DNA of 64,000 nt from Palsa-506 sp963707065 (GTDB lineage Bacteria > Actinomycetota > Actinomycetes > Streptosporangiales > Streptosporangiaceae), in assembly GCA_963707065.1 (NCBI GenBank), contig CAVPPJ010000013.1:124001-188000 (forward strand), written 5' to 3'. How positions within the stretch are numbered: position 1 is the stretch's first letter; each line of letters starts with the position of its first letter. Below are positions 1 through 7,698 of this stretch, in pieces. The notes below the pieces were generated by a model, which saw only the letters and a program-made list of their open reading frames with translations, was not told the origin of the DNA and did not search any database. The position numbers were made by a program, and so were the translations under genes.

Positions 1-49
1 ATCGAGGCCAGCACGAGGCCGCCGGGTACGGGCGACCGCAGACCGCAGC

Positions 50-547
50 TCAGGTAACCGAGCCGGCCGCCGCCCCAGTGGCGCGGTCGCCCCAGCGGGC
101 CAGCTCGCCATCGAGGTCGAGCGGCGCGATCATCCCGCCGGCGCGGGTTTCCTGTTCCCAGTCCTCGGCCGGGACCCGCCACATCACCTCGAACTCGATC
201 CCGTTCGGGTCCTTGGCATACAGCGACTTGGACACCCGGTGATCGCTGGCGCCCACCAGCGCGCCGCGGTCGGCCAGCCTGGCGCGCGCATCCGCGAGCT
301 CGGCCAATGTGCCCACTTCCCAGGCGAGGTGATAGAGCCCGACCGACGGGCCCGCCGGCAGCTTGGCTTCGCTGACCTCGAACAGGCCCAGGTCATGATC
401 GTTGGCCGACCCCGGCGCCCGGAGGAACGCGGCCCGCCCCTGGATCTGCGTGCGAACCTCGAAGCCGAGCGTCGCGCAGTAGAAGTCAACGGTGCTGGCC
501 AGGTCCCGGACGTACAGGACGGCGTGGTTCAGGCGGCGTACGGCCAT
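50..547 (-). CDS. VOC (glyoxalase/dioxygenase-fold) family protein
   Basis: A 165-residue protein with the paired beta-alpha-beta-beta-beta modules of the vicinal oxygen chelate fold. It opens with LNHAVLYVRDL (His8), has a second candidate metal ligand in LYHLAWEV (His73), and ends the fold with DPNGIEFEVMW (Glu120), the His/His/Glu pattern of metal-binding members. The central part resembles catechol 2,3-dioxygenase-like proteins more than glyoxalase I, but the substrate cannot be inferred. The start is supported by a GGGAG box seven bases upstream of the ATG. It is transcribed away from the window start and is the last gene of a leftward run that includes the MBL/rhodanese gene. Family assignment is solid; function is only general. 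Confidence 0.85.
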   Translation of the reverse strand: MAVRRLNHAVLYVRDLASTVDFYCATLGFEVRTQIQGRAAFLRAPGSANDHDLGLFEVSEAKLPAGPSVGLYHLAWEVGTLAELADARARLADRGALVGASDHRVSKSLYAKDPNGIEFEVMWRVPAEDWEQETRAGGMIAPLDLDGELARWGDRATGAAAGSVT

Positions 548-615
548 GAGGCATCTCCCGGTGAAGTATTGATGCTAGGGAGAATGCCGCGCCAGGTCAT
601 CTGATTCCCGCCCTG

Positions 616-1968
616 CTACGGCTCGGCGCGGCCGAGCCCGGCCTGCTGCGCCCGCGCGAACTCGTCGTTGACGAGCACCACCGGCAGGCCGGCCGCGTCC
701 AGCAGCGACGCGGCAACCGACGCGCGGTAGCCGGCCTGGCAGTGCACCCACACCGGGCCGCCGGGAAGCTCGCCGATCCGGGCCGGGAGCTCATGCAGCG
801 GGATATGCACCGCCCCGTCGACGTGGGACTGCGACCACTCGCCGTTCCGGCGCACGTCGAGTACCACGGCACCACTGTCCCGGGCGCGCTGCAGCCCGGC
901 GAAGTCCGCGACACCGAACGCCGCCAGCGGCTCGCCGCCGGCCCACGCCCCGGCCGGCCCGGCGGCGGCCGCCGCCAGCTTGTCGATCCCGATCCGCACG
1001 AGCTCGCGCTGCGCCGCGGCCACGTCCGCGGCGGCCGATCCGATCAGCGTCAGCGGCATGCCCCACGGGATGAGCCAGCCCAGGTAGGTGGCGAAATTGT
1101 CGCCGAGCTCGAAGTTCAGCGCCCCGCGCAGGTGCCCGGCGGCGAACGCCGTCCGCGAGCGCAGGTCCACGACCCACTCCCCCGCATCGATGCGGCGCCG
1201 CAGTTCGGCGGCGTCGGCCCGTCGCGGCGGGGAGAGGTCGGGCGCGGCAGGCCCGGCCGCGTTCGCGGCGCCCATGTGCGCGTAGTACGCCGGGTAGGCA
1301 TCAAGCCCGGCCAGCATCGTCTCGACGAACTCGGCCTCCGCCAGGGTCAGCGCGGGGTTGACGCGCTTCTCGTTGCCGATCGTCGACGACGTGCCGCCCG
1401 CCTGCGTCGCGGCGCAGAAGCTGCCGAACCCGTGCGTCGGGCAGACCGACGCGGCGTCCGGCAGCTCACGGGCCAGCCGCCGGGCCGAGCCGTACTGTGC
1501 CCTGGCCAGCTCGGTCTGATGCTCGGCGCCGAGCAGGTCCGTCCGCCCGGTGGAGCCGTAGAGCAGCGAGCCGCCGGTGAAGACCGCGATGACGGTGCCG
1601 CCTTCCTCGAGCGCGTAGGACAGGTGCGTGAACGTGTGGCCGGGGGTGGCCAGTGCGCGCAGCCGCATGGCGCCGACCTCGATGACGTCACCATCAGCGA
1701 CCGGGGTCCGCTGGAACGTCACCTGGTCAGCGGCGTTCACGTGATAGGCGGCGCCGGTGGCGCGGGCGAGCGCGTAGCCGCCGGTGACGTAGTCGTTGTG
1801 AATGTGAGTCTCGAGGACGTGGGTGATCGTCACGCCGCGCTCGGCGGCCAGCTCCGTCACCCGGTCGAAATCACGCTGCGGATCGATCACGAGGGCGGCG
1901 GAGCCGTCCGTAGCGAGATAGGCGCGGTCGCCGAGGGACCGCGTGTCAATGGCAGTTATCTCGATCAT
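616..1968 (-). CDS. MBL-fold hydrolase with two rhodanese domains (persulfide dioxygenase/CstB-like)
   Basis: About 450 residues. The N-terminal metallo-beta-lactamase domain resembles ETHE1 persulfide dioxygenases (ETHIHNDYVTGG, then TPGHTFTHLSY). Two rhodanese domains follow. The first lacks a catalytic cysteine; the second has the active loop HCQAGYRAS. Such fusions oxidise glutathione or low-molecular-weight persulfides in sulfide detoxification. Oddities: the usual HxHxDH reads HIHNDY, and the FTGD metal-ligand motif reads FTGG, so metal binding may differ from ETHE1. An upstream in-frame start would overlap the citrate synthase gene. The ATG at 1968 is preferred because GGGAGG lies about ten bases upstream and the next residues begin the domain. 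It lies about 100 bases downstream of the HTH-citrate synthase on the same strand. Confidence 0.85.
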   Translation of the reverse strand: MIEITAIDTRSLGDRAYLATDGSAALVIDPQRDFDRVTELAAERGVTITHVLETHIHNDYVTGGYALARATGAAYHVNAADQVTFQRTPVADGDVIEVGAMRLRALATPGHTFTHLSYALEEGGTVIAVFTGGSLLYGSTGRTDLLGAEHQTELARAQYGSARRLARELPDAASVCPTHGFGSFCAATQAGGTSSTIGNEKRVNPALTLAEAEFVETMLAGLDAYPAYYAHMGAANAAGPAAPDLSPPRRADAAELRRRIDAGEWVVDLRSRTAFAAGHLRGALNFELGDNFATYLGWLIPWGMPLTLIGSAAADVAAAQRELVRIGIDKLAAAAAGPAGAWAGGEPLAAFGVADFAGLQRARDSGAVVLDVRRNGEWSQSHVDGAVHIPLHELPARIGELPGGPVWVHCQAGYRASVAASLLDAAGLPVVLVNDEFARAQQAGLGRAEP

Positions 1969-2071
1969 GGCTACTCGTCCCTCCCCGGCACGCCGGCTGG
2001 CGGCACCATACACCCTGGCCAAGCAAGCCAACGTAGCTCCCTCGGCTGCCGCCAGCCAGCGGGAGGCCAGC

Positions 2072-3421
2072 TCAGGAGGGGTCCGCACGCGGCCCGGTGT
2101 AGATGCTGCGCGGCCGGATCGGCTTCTTGCGCTGGTACTCCTCCAGCGCGTGCGCCAGCCAGCCGGCGCTGCGGGCGACCGCGAACACTGCCTCTCCGGC
2201 GCCCCGGATCATTCCTGTCGCGTCAGCCAGGGCGGCGAGCGCGAAATCAATGTTCGGCTCGGGCAGCCCGCGGCGGCGGACCTCCGCGAGGACCGCGTCG
2301 GCGACGGCCAGCCGGGGTGAGTCAGGTGCCAGGCCGGCGATCATAGAAAGCAGCAGAACGGATCTCGGGTCGCCGGTCTTATACACGAAATGGCCGAATC
2401 CGGGGATCCGCTCACCGCGCCGGATCAGCTCGCCGACAACGCGAGCGGCATCGGCTGGCTCGCGGGCCGCGGCGAGCATCAGCTCGGCGCCCAGCGATGC
2501 GCCGCCGTGCAGCGCGCCGCCGACCGCGCCGAGGCCGGTCGCGACCACTGCGTACGGGTCCGCGCGGACCGAGGCGGCGACCCGCGCGGCGAGCGTGGAT
2601 GCGGCGAGCTCATGGTCGGCCAGCAGCACGAGCGCCGCCTGCAGGACGGCCGTGAGGCCAGGCCGTTCCGGGCGCGGGCACAGCCTGGCGGCCAGCCGCG
2701 CCGCAATGGAGGTACCCGCCGCGCTGCCTGCATCCGCCCCGGCGCTGGGATCCGCCCCGGCGCTGGAGTCCGCCCCGGCGCTGGAGTCCGCCCCGGCGCT
2801 GGGATCCGCCCCGGCGCTCGGATCCGCCCCGGCGCCCGGGCTTCCGGCGGCGCCGTCGCCTTCCCCGCCGGGGGGTGCCCAGGGCAGGCAGTCGGCCAGG
2901 CCGGCGATCAGGCCGCGGGCCGATGCGACGACGACAGGCTGGTCCAGCTGGAGGCGGAGCGGGTCGGTGGCCGCGAGTGCCGGCACGATGACCTGCAGCC
3001 GTTCCAGCGGCAGCGTGCCGGCCGGCAGTGCCGCCTGCGCGGCGGAGCCGACCGCGATGGCCTCGCCGGTGGCGTGCCAGGGCGCCGCGGCGTCATCGAG
3101 CGAGCCGGTCCACAGCAGGCTGGCGACCTCCTCGAAGGACCGGCTGGTCGCGAGCACGGTGGCATCCAGCCCCTTGTACCAGAAGCGGTCCGTGCCGATT
3201 TCGGTCAGCGCCGAGGAGATGACGAGCTCGGCGGTACCCGGCTCCCGGCGCGGCCGGCCCCTCCTGGCCAGGCTCTCGACCTCGCCCGCGTCGAACAGGC
3301 TGGCCCGGCCGTCCGGACCGGTCCGCCGGGTCAGGACGCCCCGGCTCACGTAGGAGTAGAGGCTGGCCTGCTTGATGCCGAGCCGCTGCGCCGCCGCCGC
3401 GGCCCCGATCCAGTCCGCCAC
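2072..3421 (-). CDS. Citrate synthase-like protein with N-terminal helix-turn-helix
   Basis: The first ~60 residues form a MerR/excisionase-like winged helix (AAQRLGIKQASLYSYVSRG). The rest is a citrate synthase fold with LHGGAS, GFGHFVYKTGDPR and PNIDF, which supply the two catalytic histidines and the aspartate. HTH-fused members occur beside a second citrate synthase in several actinomycetes, as here, where the partner is divergent at 3726. It condenses an acyl-CoA with oxaloacetate; citrate versus 2-methylcitrate is not decidable from sequence. A GTG at 3421 is chosen because GGAGG lies seven bases upstream; the alternative ATG at 3472 would add an arginine-rich leader. Residues ~194-230 are a hexapeptide repeat (GADPSA type) inside the enzyme domain, which is unusual for this family. 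Confidence 0.85.
   Translation of the reverse strand: MADWIGAAAAAQRLGIKQASLYSYVSRGVLTRRTGPDGRASLFDAGEVESLARRGRPRREPGTAELVISSALTEIGTDRFWYKGLDATVLATSRSFEEVASLLWTGSLDDAAAPWHATGEAIAVGSAAQAALPAGTLPLERLQVIVPALAATDPLRLQLDQPVVVASARGLIAGLADCLPWAPPGGEGDGAAGSPGAGADPSAGADPSAGADSSAGADSSAGADPSAGADAGSAAGTSIAARLAARLCPRPERPGLTAVLQAALVLLADHELAASTLAARVAASVRADPYAVVATGLGAVGGALHGGASLGAELMLAAAREPADAARVVGELIRRGERIPGFGHFVYKTGDPRSVLLLSMIAGLAPDSPRLAVADAVLAEVRRRGLPEPNIDFALAALADATGMIRGAGEAVFAVARSAGWLAHALEEYQRKKPIRPRSIYTGPRADPS
2736..2843. repeat. 18-bp in-frame tandem repeat inside the HTH-citrate synthase gene
   Basis: Five near-identical 18-base units (consensus gccccggcgctgggatcc on the + strand) and a diverged sixth. 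Eighteen bases keep frame, so copy-number change only adds or removes GADPSA/GADSSA hexapeptides. It looks like a coding minisatellite. Confidence 0.85.
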
Positions 3422-3575
3422 CCGCACTCCTCCCGCCCGCCGCCGGCGCCGTGTCCCGCGGCCGCCTGGCATGCCGCCGACCGCGCCCCGCCCGTCGCCT
3501 CGGTCAGGTCACTCCGCCAGTCCTCACACAGTTCATTCAGGCAGTCACACTCTCATCACTCAGTCAGTCACACTC

Positions 3576-3605
3576 ATTGTATTGATTTTAATCAATGTTG
3601 ACCAA
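3576..3605 (-). promoter_or_regulatory. Candidate promoter with palindromic operator between the citrate synthase genes
   Basis: Read leftward, TTGGTC (3605-3600), an 18-base spacer and TACAAT (3581-3576) form a sigma-70-type promoter for the HTH-citrate synthase. The spacer holds an AT-rich inverted repeat, ATTGATT-tt-AATCAAT at 3581-3596, which stands out in this G+C-rich DNA and touches the -10 box. That position fits a repressor operator serving one or both divergent genes. The regulator is unknown; the HTH domain of the neighbouring enzyme is an obvious candidate, by inference only. Confidence 0.45.
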
Positions 3606-3725
3606 TATGGATACCGTAGTTCAGGCTACTGGTGTCGGGCAACGGCGTGCCCAGCGGCGCCGGCGGCCTGACACCGGCCGGTTCATTGTCACGCCAGCAG
3701 GTCAACGCCAGCAGAGAGGCCGAAG

Positions 3726-4904
3726 ATGCCAGACACCGGGCAAGCCACCAGGAACGGCAACGGCGCGGGCGGCGCGGAGGCGCCCGCCGGGCTCGCGGGG
3801 CTCGTCGTCGCGCATACCCGGATCGGCGACGTCCGCGGACTGGAAGGCTTCTACCAGTACCGGCACTATGACGCGATCGAGCTGAGCACCCAGCGGACGC
3901 TCGAGGACGTGTGGCACCTGCTGTTCCGCGGGCACCTGCCGGACCGGGCGGAGCGGGCCGCATTCGAGCGCCAGATCGCCGGTCACCGCGTCCTGCCGGA
4001 GGAGCTAGTTCCCTTCCTGCGGACGCTGGCCACGAACGATCCGTTTGACCCGATGGCAGCGCTGCGCACGGCGATCTCCTTCGTTGCCCAGCGGTCCGGC
4101 TTCCGCTCCTGGCTCGATATCCCGCCGGATCAGCTCTACGACAACGCCGTGCAGGTCTCGGCGCAGACGCCGGTGCTGCTCGCCGCGCTGCACCGGCTGC
4201 ACCGCGGGCAGCAGCCAGTGGCAGCCGACCCGGCGCTGCCGGCCGCGGCCAACTACCTCTACATGCTCAGCGGCGAGCATCCGGACCGGCTGCGCGTATG
4301 GGCGCTGGAGCGGTACCTGATCTCCACGCTCGACCATGGCTTCAACTCCTCCACCTTCACCGCGCGGGTGATCACGTCAACCGGCGCCGACCTCGGCGCC
4401 GCGGTGACCGGTGCCATCGGCGCCCTGTCCGGGCCGCTGCACGGCGGCGCGCCGAGCCGCGTGCTGGACATGCTCGACGACATCGGCAGCCCGGACCGGG
4501 CCGAGGCATGGGTCCGCGATGCGGTGCGCCGCGGCGACATGGTGATGGGTTTCGGCCACCGTGCGTACAAGGGCAAGGACCCGCGCTCGGCGCTGCTGCG
4601 CGAGGTGGCGAACGCGCTGGGCGGCAGCACCGCCGAGTTCGCGACCGCCGTGGAGGACACGATCGTCGCTGTCCTCGCCGAGGAGAAGCCAGGGCGGGCA
4701 CTCAACTCCAACGTGGAGTTCTACGCCGGGGTGGTGATGGATGCCTGCGGGATCCCGCGCGAGATGTTCACGCCCACCTTCGCCTCCAGCCGGGTTATCG
4801 GCTGGTGCACGCACGTGCTAGAGCAGGTCTCCGCTAACCGGGTCATCCGTCCCTCGGCCCGCTACGACGGCCCGCCGCCAGAGCAGGTCCCCGTCAGCGG
4901 CTAG
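3726..4904 (+). CDS. Citrate synthase / 2-methylcitrate synthase family protein
   Basis: A 392-residue citrate synthase fold, typical length for the short bacterial type. Conserved blocks appear in order: LDHGFNSSTFTARVI, GPLHGGAPSRV (first catalytic His), GFGHRAYKGKDPRSA (second His) and NVEFYAGVVMDACGIP. In the last block the usual catalytic aspartate (NVDFYSG) is glutamate, a conservative change that may tune activity or mark a subfamily. A ~25-residue Gly/Ala-rich leader precedes the fold. The ATG has a GAGAGG ribosome site. It is divergent from the HTH-citrate synthase, and the ~300-base region between them carries a palindromic operator candidate. Acyl-CoA specificity cannot be told from the sequence. 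Confidence 0.9.
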   Translation: MPDTGQATRNGNGAGGAEAPAGLAGLVVAHTRIGDVRGLEGFYQYRHYDAIELSTQRTLEDVWHLLFRGHLPDRAERAAFERQIAGHRVLPEELVPFLRTLATNDPFDPMAALRTAISFVAQRSGFRSWLDIPPDQLYDNAVQVSAQTPVLLAALHRLHRGQQPVAADPALPAAANYLYMLSGEHPDRLRVWALERYLISTLDHGFNSSTFTARVITSTGADLGAAVTGAIGALSGPLHGGAPSRVLDMLDDIGSPDRAEAWVRDAVRRGDMVMGFGHRAYKGKDPRSALLREVANALGGSTAEFATAVEDTIVAVLAEEKPGRALNSNVEFYAGVVMDACGIPREMFTPTFASSRVIGWCTHVLEQVSANRVIRPSARYDGPPPEQVPVSG

Positions 4905-5026
4905 CAGCGGCCCGCCCACCTGCATGACACCCGCTGAGGCTGGCGAACGTCGCGGCCGCCGGCCATGAACCGCCGTACCGGGCCTTCTTCGCCAGCCCGG
5001 CGGGGGAAGCGGACGGGAGCCTGTCG

Positions 5027-5218
5027 TCAGCCGCCGATCTGCTTGCGGCCGCGGGTGTTGCGCAGCCGCCGGCGCTGGGACGGGTCGAGCATGGCCCAGA
5101 GCACGGCCGGGATGGCGACGGCCGCCACGATCACCCCGATGGCGAGCCACGGGTTGATGAAGAACAAGATGAGCCCGATGATGATCCCGGCGATGCCGAA
5201 CTTCATGTGACGCGACAT
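5027..5218 (-). CDS. Small two-helix membrane protein
   Basis: 63 residues: a short basic N-terminus, two hydrophobic stretches (about residues 7-25 and 26-44, broken by NPW), then a basic tail LDPSQRRRLRNTRGRK. It resembles the DUF6458/YtxH-size small membrane proteins common in actinomycetes, but no function is known to me. The GAGAGGGAG ribosome site about seven bases before the ATG supports translation. It lies alone between the citrate synthase and the glycosylase gene. Confidence 0.7.
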   Translation of the reverse strand: MSRHMKFGIAGIIIGLILFFINPWLAIGVIVAAVAIPAVLWAMLDPSQRRRLRNTRGRKQIGG

Positions 5219-5424
5219 ACCGGACTCCCTCTCCTCGGCGGGACTAGGCGTTCCCGCGCACTGCTCACCAGCTAACTAGACCACATTCCCCGCTCGCTAC
5301 GGTAACGCCAGGCGGGTTCCCGGAGTTCCGCCGCGTCCACGCGCCAGACTGCCAGTATCGCTGGCCGGGCAACAGCCCGGCGGCCGGGATGGGCAATGAT
5401 AGGTGCACGAACCTGGAGGATGCC

Positions 5425-6000
5425 ATGACGTTGTCGCTGCCCGTCGACGCGAGCGCTAACGAGCTGCTGACCCGGAGCCCGCTGGCGCTGTTCATCGCCC
5501 TGGTGCTCGATCAGCAGGTCCCGCTGGAGAAGGCGTTCGGCTCGCCGCAAGTGCTGGTGCAGCGGCTCGGCCACGAGCCGACCGCCGAGGAACTGGCCGA
5601 TTACGATCCCGAGGCGCTCGCCGCGGTCTTCAGCGAGCGGCCGGCCCTGCACCGGTTCCCGCGGGCGATGGCCGCCCGCGTCCAGGAACTCTGCACGGTC
5701 ATCGCCGATCGCTACGACGGCGACGCGGCCCGGATCTGGCGGGACGCGGCGACCGGCAAGGAACTGGCGGCGCGGCTCTCGGAACTGCCCGGGTTCGGCA
5801 CGTACAAGGCCCAGATCATGATCGCGCTGCTGGGCAAGCAACTTGGCGTCCGGCCGGACGGCTGGCGCGAGGCCGCGGGCCGGTTCGGCGAGGAAGGCTC
5901 CCGCTACTCGGTCGCCGACATCGTCGACGACGCGTCGCTGGCCGAGGTGCGTGCCTTCAAGAAGCAGTCGAAGGCCGCCGCCAAGGCGGCAACCAGCTGA
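5425..6000 (+). CDS. HhH-GPD family base-excision repair protein
   Basis: About 191 residues. An all-helical N-terminal half (LALFIALVLDQQVPLEKAF) is followed by the helix-hairpin-helix segment ARLSELPGFGTYKAQIMIALL, then a short C-terminal part ending in a lysine-rich tail. This matches the uncharacterised actinobacterial HhH-GPD proteins related to AlkA/endonuclease III glycosylases, which are shorter than classical members. The canonical catalytic Lys/Asp positions cannot be confirmed by eye, so lyase activity is not claimed. The ATG at 5425 is preferred over one 36 bases upstream because a GGAGG box lies just before it. A strong 48-bp hairpin starts 21 bases after the stop codon. Confidence 0.75.
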   Translation: MTLSLPVDASANELLTRSPLALFIALVLDQQVPLEKAFGSPQVLVQRLGHEPTAEELADYDPEALAAVFSERPALHRFPRAMAARVQELCTVIADRYDGDAARIWRDAATGKELAARLSELPGFGTYKAQIMIALLGKQLGVRPDGWREAAGRFGEEGSRYSVADIVDDASLAEVRAFKKQSKAAAKAATS

Positions 6001-6020
6001 CCGAACTAGGCCCAGGACGT

Positions 6021-6068
6021 TAGCAGTTCGGATTTTGCACGCTCCAGCGTGCAAAATCCGAACTGCTA
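6021..6068. repeat. 48-bp near-perfect palindrome (hairpin/terminator candidate)
   Basis: Two perfectly complementary 23-base arms (6021-6043 and 6046-6068) separated by two bases. It follows the HhH-GPD stop codon closely, so it could end that transcript, but there is no T-run and the arms are longer than a typical terminator. It may equally be a dispersed REP-like element or a cruciform. Confidence 0.75.
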
Positions 6069-6263
6069 TTCGATTGACGACCCGGCGGCGCGAGCCGGGC
6101 CGCATGCTTGCGCGCCACCGCGGCGCGCCCACGTCGTCGCGCGCGGGCGCGTGCTCGCCGGGCGTGCCAGGCGTCTCGGCCGGCCCGCCGAGCACTTCCG
6201 CCATCTCGGCCGCCACAGGAGAGACGCGCACGCCGGCCACAGCGCTGCGTCGACCGGCCGGTA

Positions 6264-6878
6264 ATGTCGGGCAGCGTGTCAGATTCTGGGTTCCCGGTCA
6301 CCGGGTCAGCGCGCGTGCACGTGCTGCAGGCGGGCTACGCCCGCGAGGCTGACGGCGTCGAGCACGTCGGCAGCACGGTCACGCTCATTCTCGACGGCGA
6401 CGCCGTCATCGTGGTCGATCCCGGCATGGTCGAGACCAGGGCCGGGCTGCTGGCGGCGCTGGCGGCGCATGGCCCGACGCCCGCCGACGTGACCGATGTC
6501 GTGTTCAGCCACCACCATCCGGACCACACGGTGAACGCGGCGCTGTTCCCCGCCGCGCGGATCCACGACCACTGGGCCTGCTACGAGGGCGACGTCTGGA
6601 CCAGCCGGGACGCCGAGGGCGTGGCGCTCAGCCCGTCGGTGCGGCTGCTGCGGACCCCTGGCCACTCGGCCGAGGACATCACCACGCTGGCGGCAGCGGC
6701 GGCGGACGTGTACGCGTGCACGCATGCCTGGTGGAGCTCCGACGGCCCGGCAGACGACCCGTTCGCCGCGGACCGCGAGGTACTGCGGGCGAGCCGGGAG
6801 CGGATTATCGGGCTCGCCTCGGTGATCATCCCGGGGCACGGAGCCGCCTTCCGGCCCGGCGACCAGACGCCGCGCTAG
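6264..6878 (+). CDS. MBL-fold metallo-hydrolase (MBLAC1-like)
   Basis: About 204 residues. The metal-binding motif HHHPDHTVNA appears in order with VVDPGM, TPGHSAEDI and IIPGHGAAF, covering the usual His/Asp ligands of the metallo-beta-lactamase fold. The N-terminal GVEHVGSTVTLI block and overall size resemble MBLAC1-type proteins; the bacterial substrate is unknown. No good ribosome site precedes the ATG at 6264, and a GTG at 6276 is an alternative. It lies downstream of the 48-bp palindrome and converges on the ABC operon. Confidence 0.75.
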   Translation: MSGSVSDSGFPVTGSARVHVLQAGYAREADGVEHVGSTVTLILDGDAVIVVDPGMVETRAGLLAALAAHGPTPADVTDVVFSHHHPDHTVNAALFPAARIHDHWACYEGDVWTSRDAEGVALSPSVRLLRTPGHSAEDITTLAAAAADVYACTHAWWSSDGPADDPFAADREVLRASRERIIGLASVIIPGHGAAFRPGDQTPR

Positions 6879-6921
6879 GCGGCCCGGCCGGGCCGCGCGG
6901 GCGGCCCGGAGGCGGCCCGGA

Positions 6922-7653
6922 TCACACGGCGTCGCCCTTGAGCGAGAACGATCCCAGCCTGCGGATGGCCAGCGCGAGGGCTGCCGCGGTGACGATGGCG
7001 CCCATCACGACCACCGTCGCCAGCCTCAGGTGCGAGTTCAGCGCGGGATCGCGGGCGATGGAGTCGGCCACGCCGAGGGAGTACTGGCCGATCGACAGCA
7101 CCCGTACCCCGCTGACCAGGTTGCCGAGCAGTCCCTCCCAGACCAGCAGGTAAAGCAGCCCGACCGCGATGGCGCGGGTGGTGAGGACCGAGACCATCAC
7201 GAAGAAGGCGTTGTAGATGACCGATCCGGCCAGGGCTCCGGCGAAGACGCCGATCGCCAGCCTGGTGACGCCCCCGGTCGCGATCAGCCCGGCGAGCAGC
7301 TCGGGCACCGCGACGAAGATCACCGTGATCGCGACGGCCACCGCGAACTTAGTGATGATCACCGATGAGCGCCGCACCGGGGTGGCCAGCAGGTGCAGGA
7401 TGCTGCCGTCGTCGATCTCCGCGCCCAGCACGCTCGTGCCGACGATCAGCGCCGTCAGCGGAAGCACCACGGAGAACCCGAAAACGCCGAGGATGTCGGC
7501 CGGCCAGGAGGCCCGCTCCGGCCTGGCGACTTTCAGCAACACGGTGACCAGGAGCAGGATCACCGGAGGGATCGCGAACAGGAACGCCCGCTTTCGGCCC
7601 ATCGTCGCGCGGAAAGTGATCTTCGCGACGGTGCCGTTGATGATGCCGGACAT
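6922..7653 (-). CDS. ABC-2 type transporter permease
   Basis: 243 residues with six predicted membrane helices, beginning after a short cytoplasmic stretch (FRATMGRKRAFLFAIPPVILLLV). LGAEIDDGSILHLLATPVRRSSVIITK between helices 2 and 3 is the typical ABC-2 permease loop. It is the last gene of a four-gene leftward operon (ATPase, permease, ATPase, permease) and lies about 45 bases after the ATPase at 7699-8610, its likely partner. The substrate is not predictable. Confidence 0.85.
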   Translation of the reverse strand: MSGIINGTVAKITFRATMGRKRAFLFAIPPVILLLVTVLLKVARPERASWPADILGVFGFSVVLPLTALIVGTSVLGAEIDDGSILHLLATPVRRSSVIITKFAVAVAITVIFVAVPELLAGLIATGGVTRLAIGVFAGALAGSVIYNAFFVMVSVLTTRAIAVGLLYLLVWEGLLGNLVSGVRVLSIGQYSLGVADSIARDPALNSHLRLATVVVMGAIVTAAALALAIRRLGSFSLKGDAV

Positions 7654-7698
7654 ATCGTGACTGCTTTCTCGCGGATCCGGTCCCGGATCGGTGCGCTG

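Noticed and set aside
3598..3626. Rightward promoter TTGACC for the second citrate synthase
   Set aside because: No acceptable -10 box lies 16-19 bases downstream.
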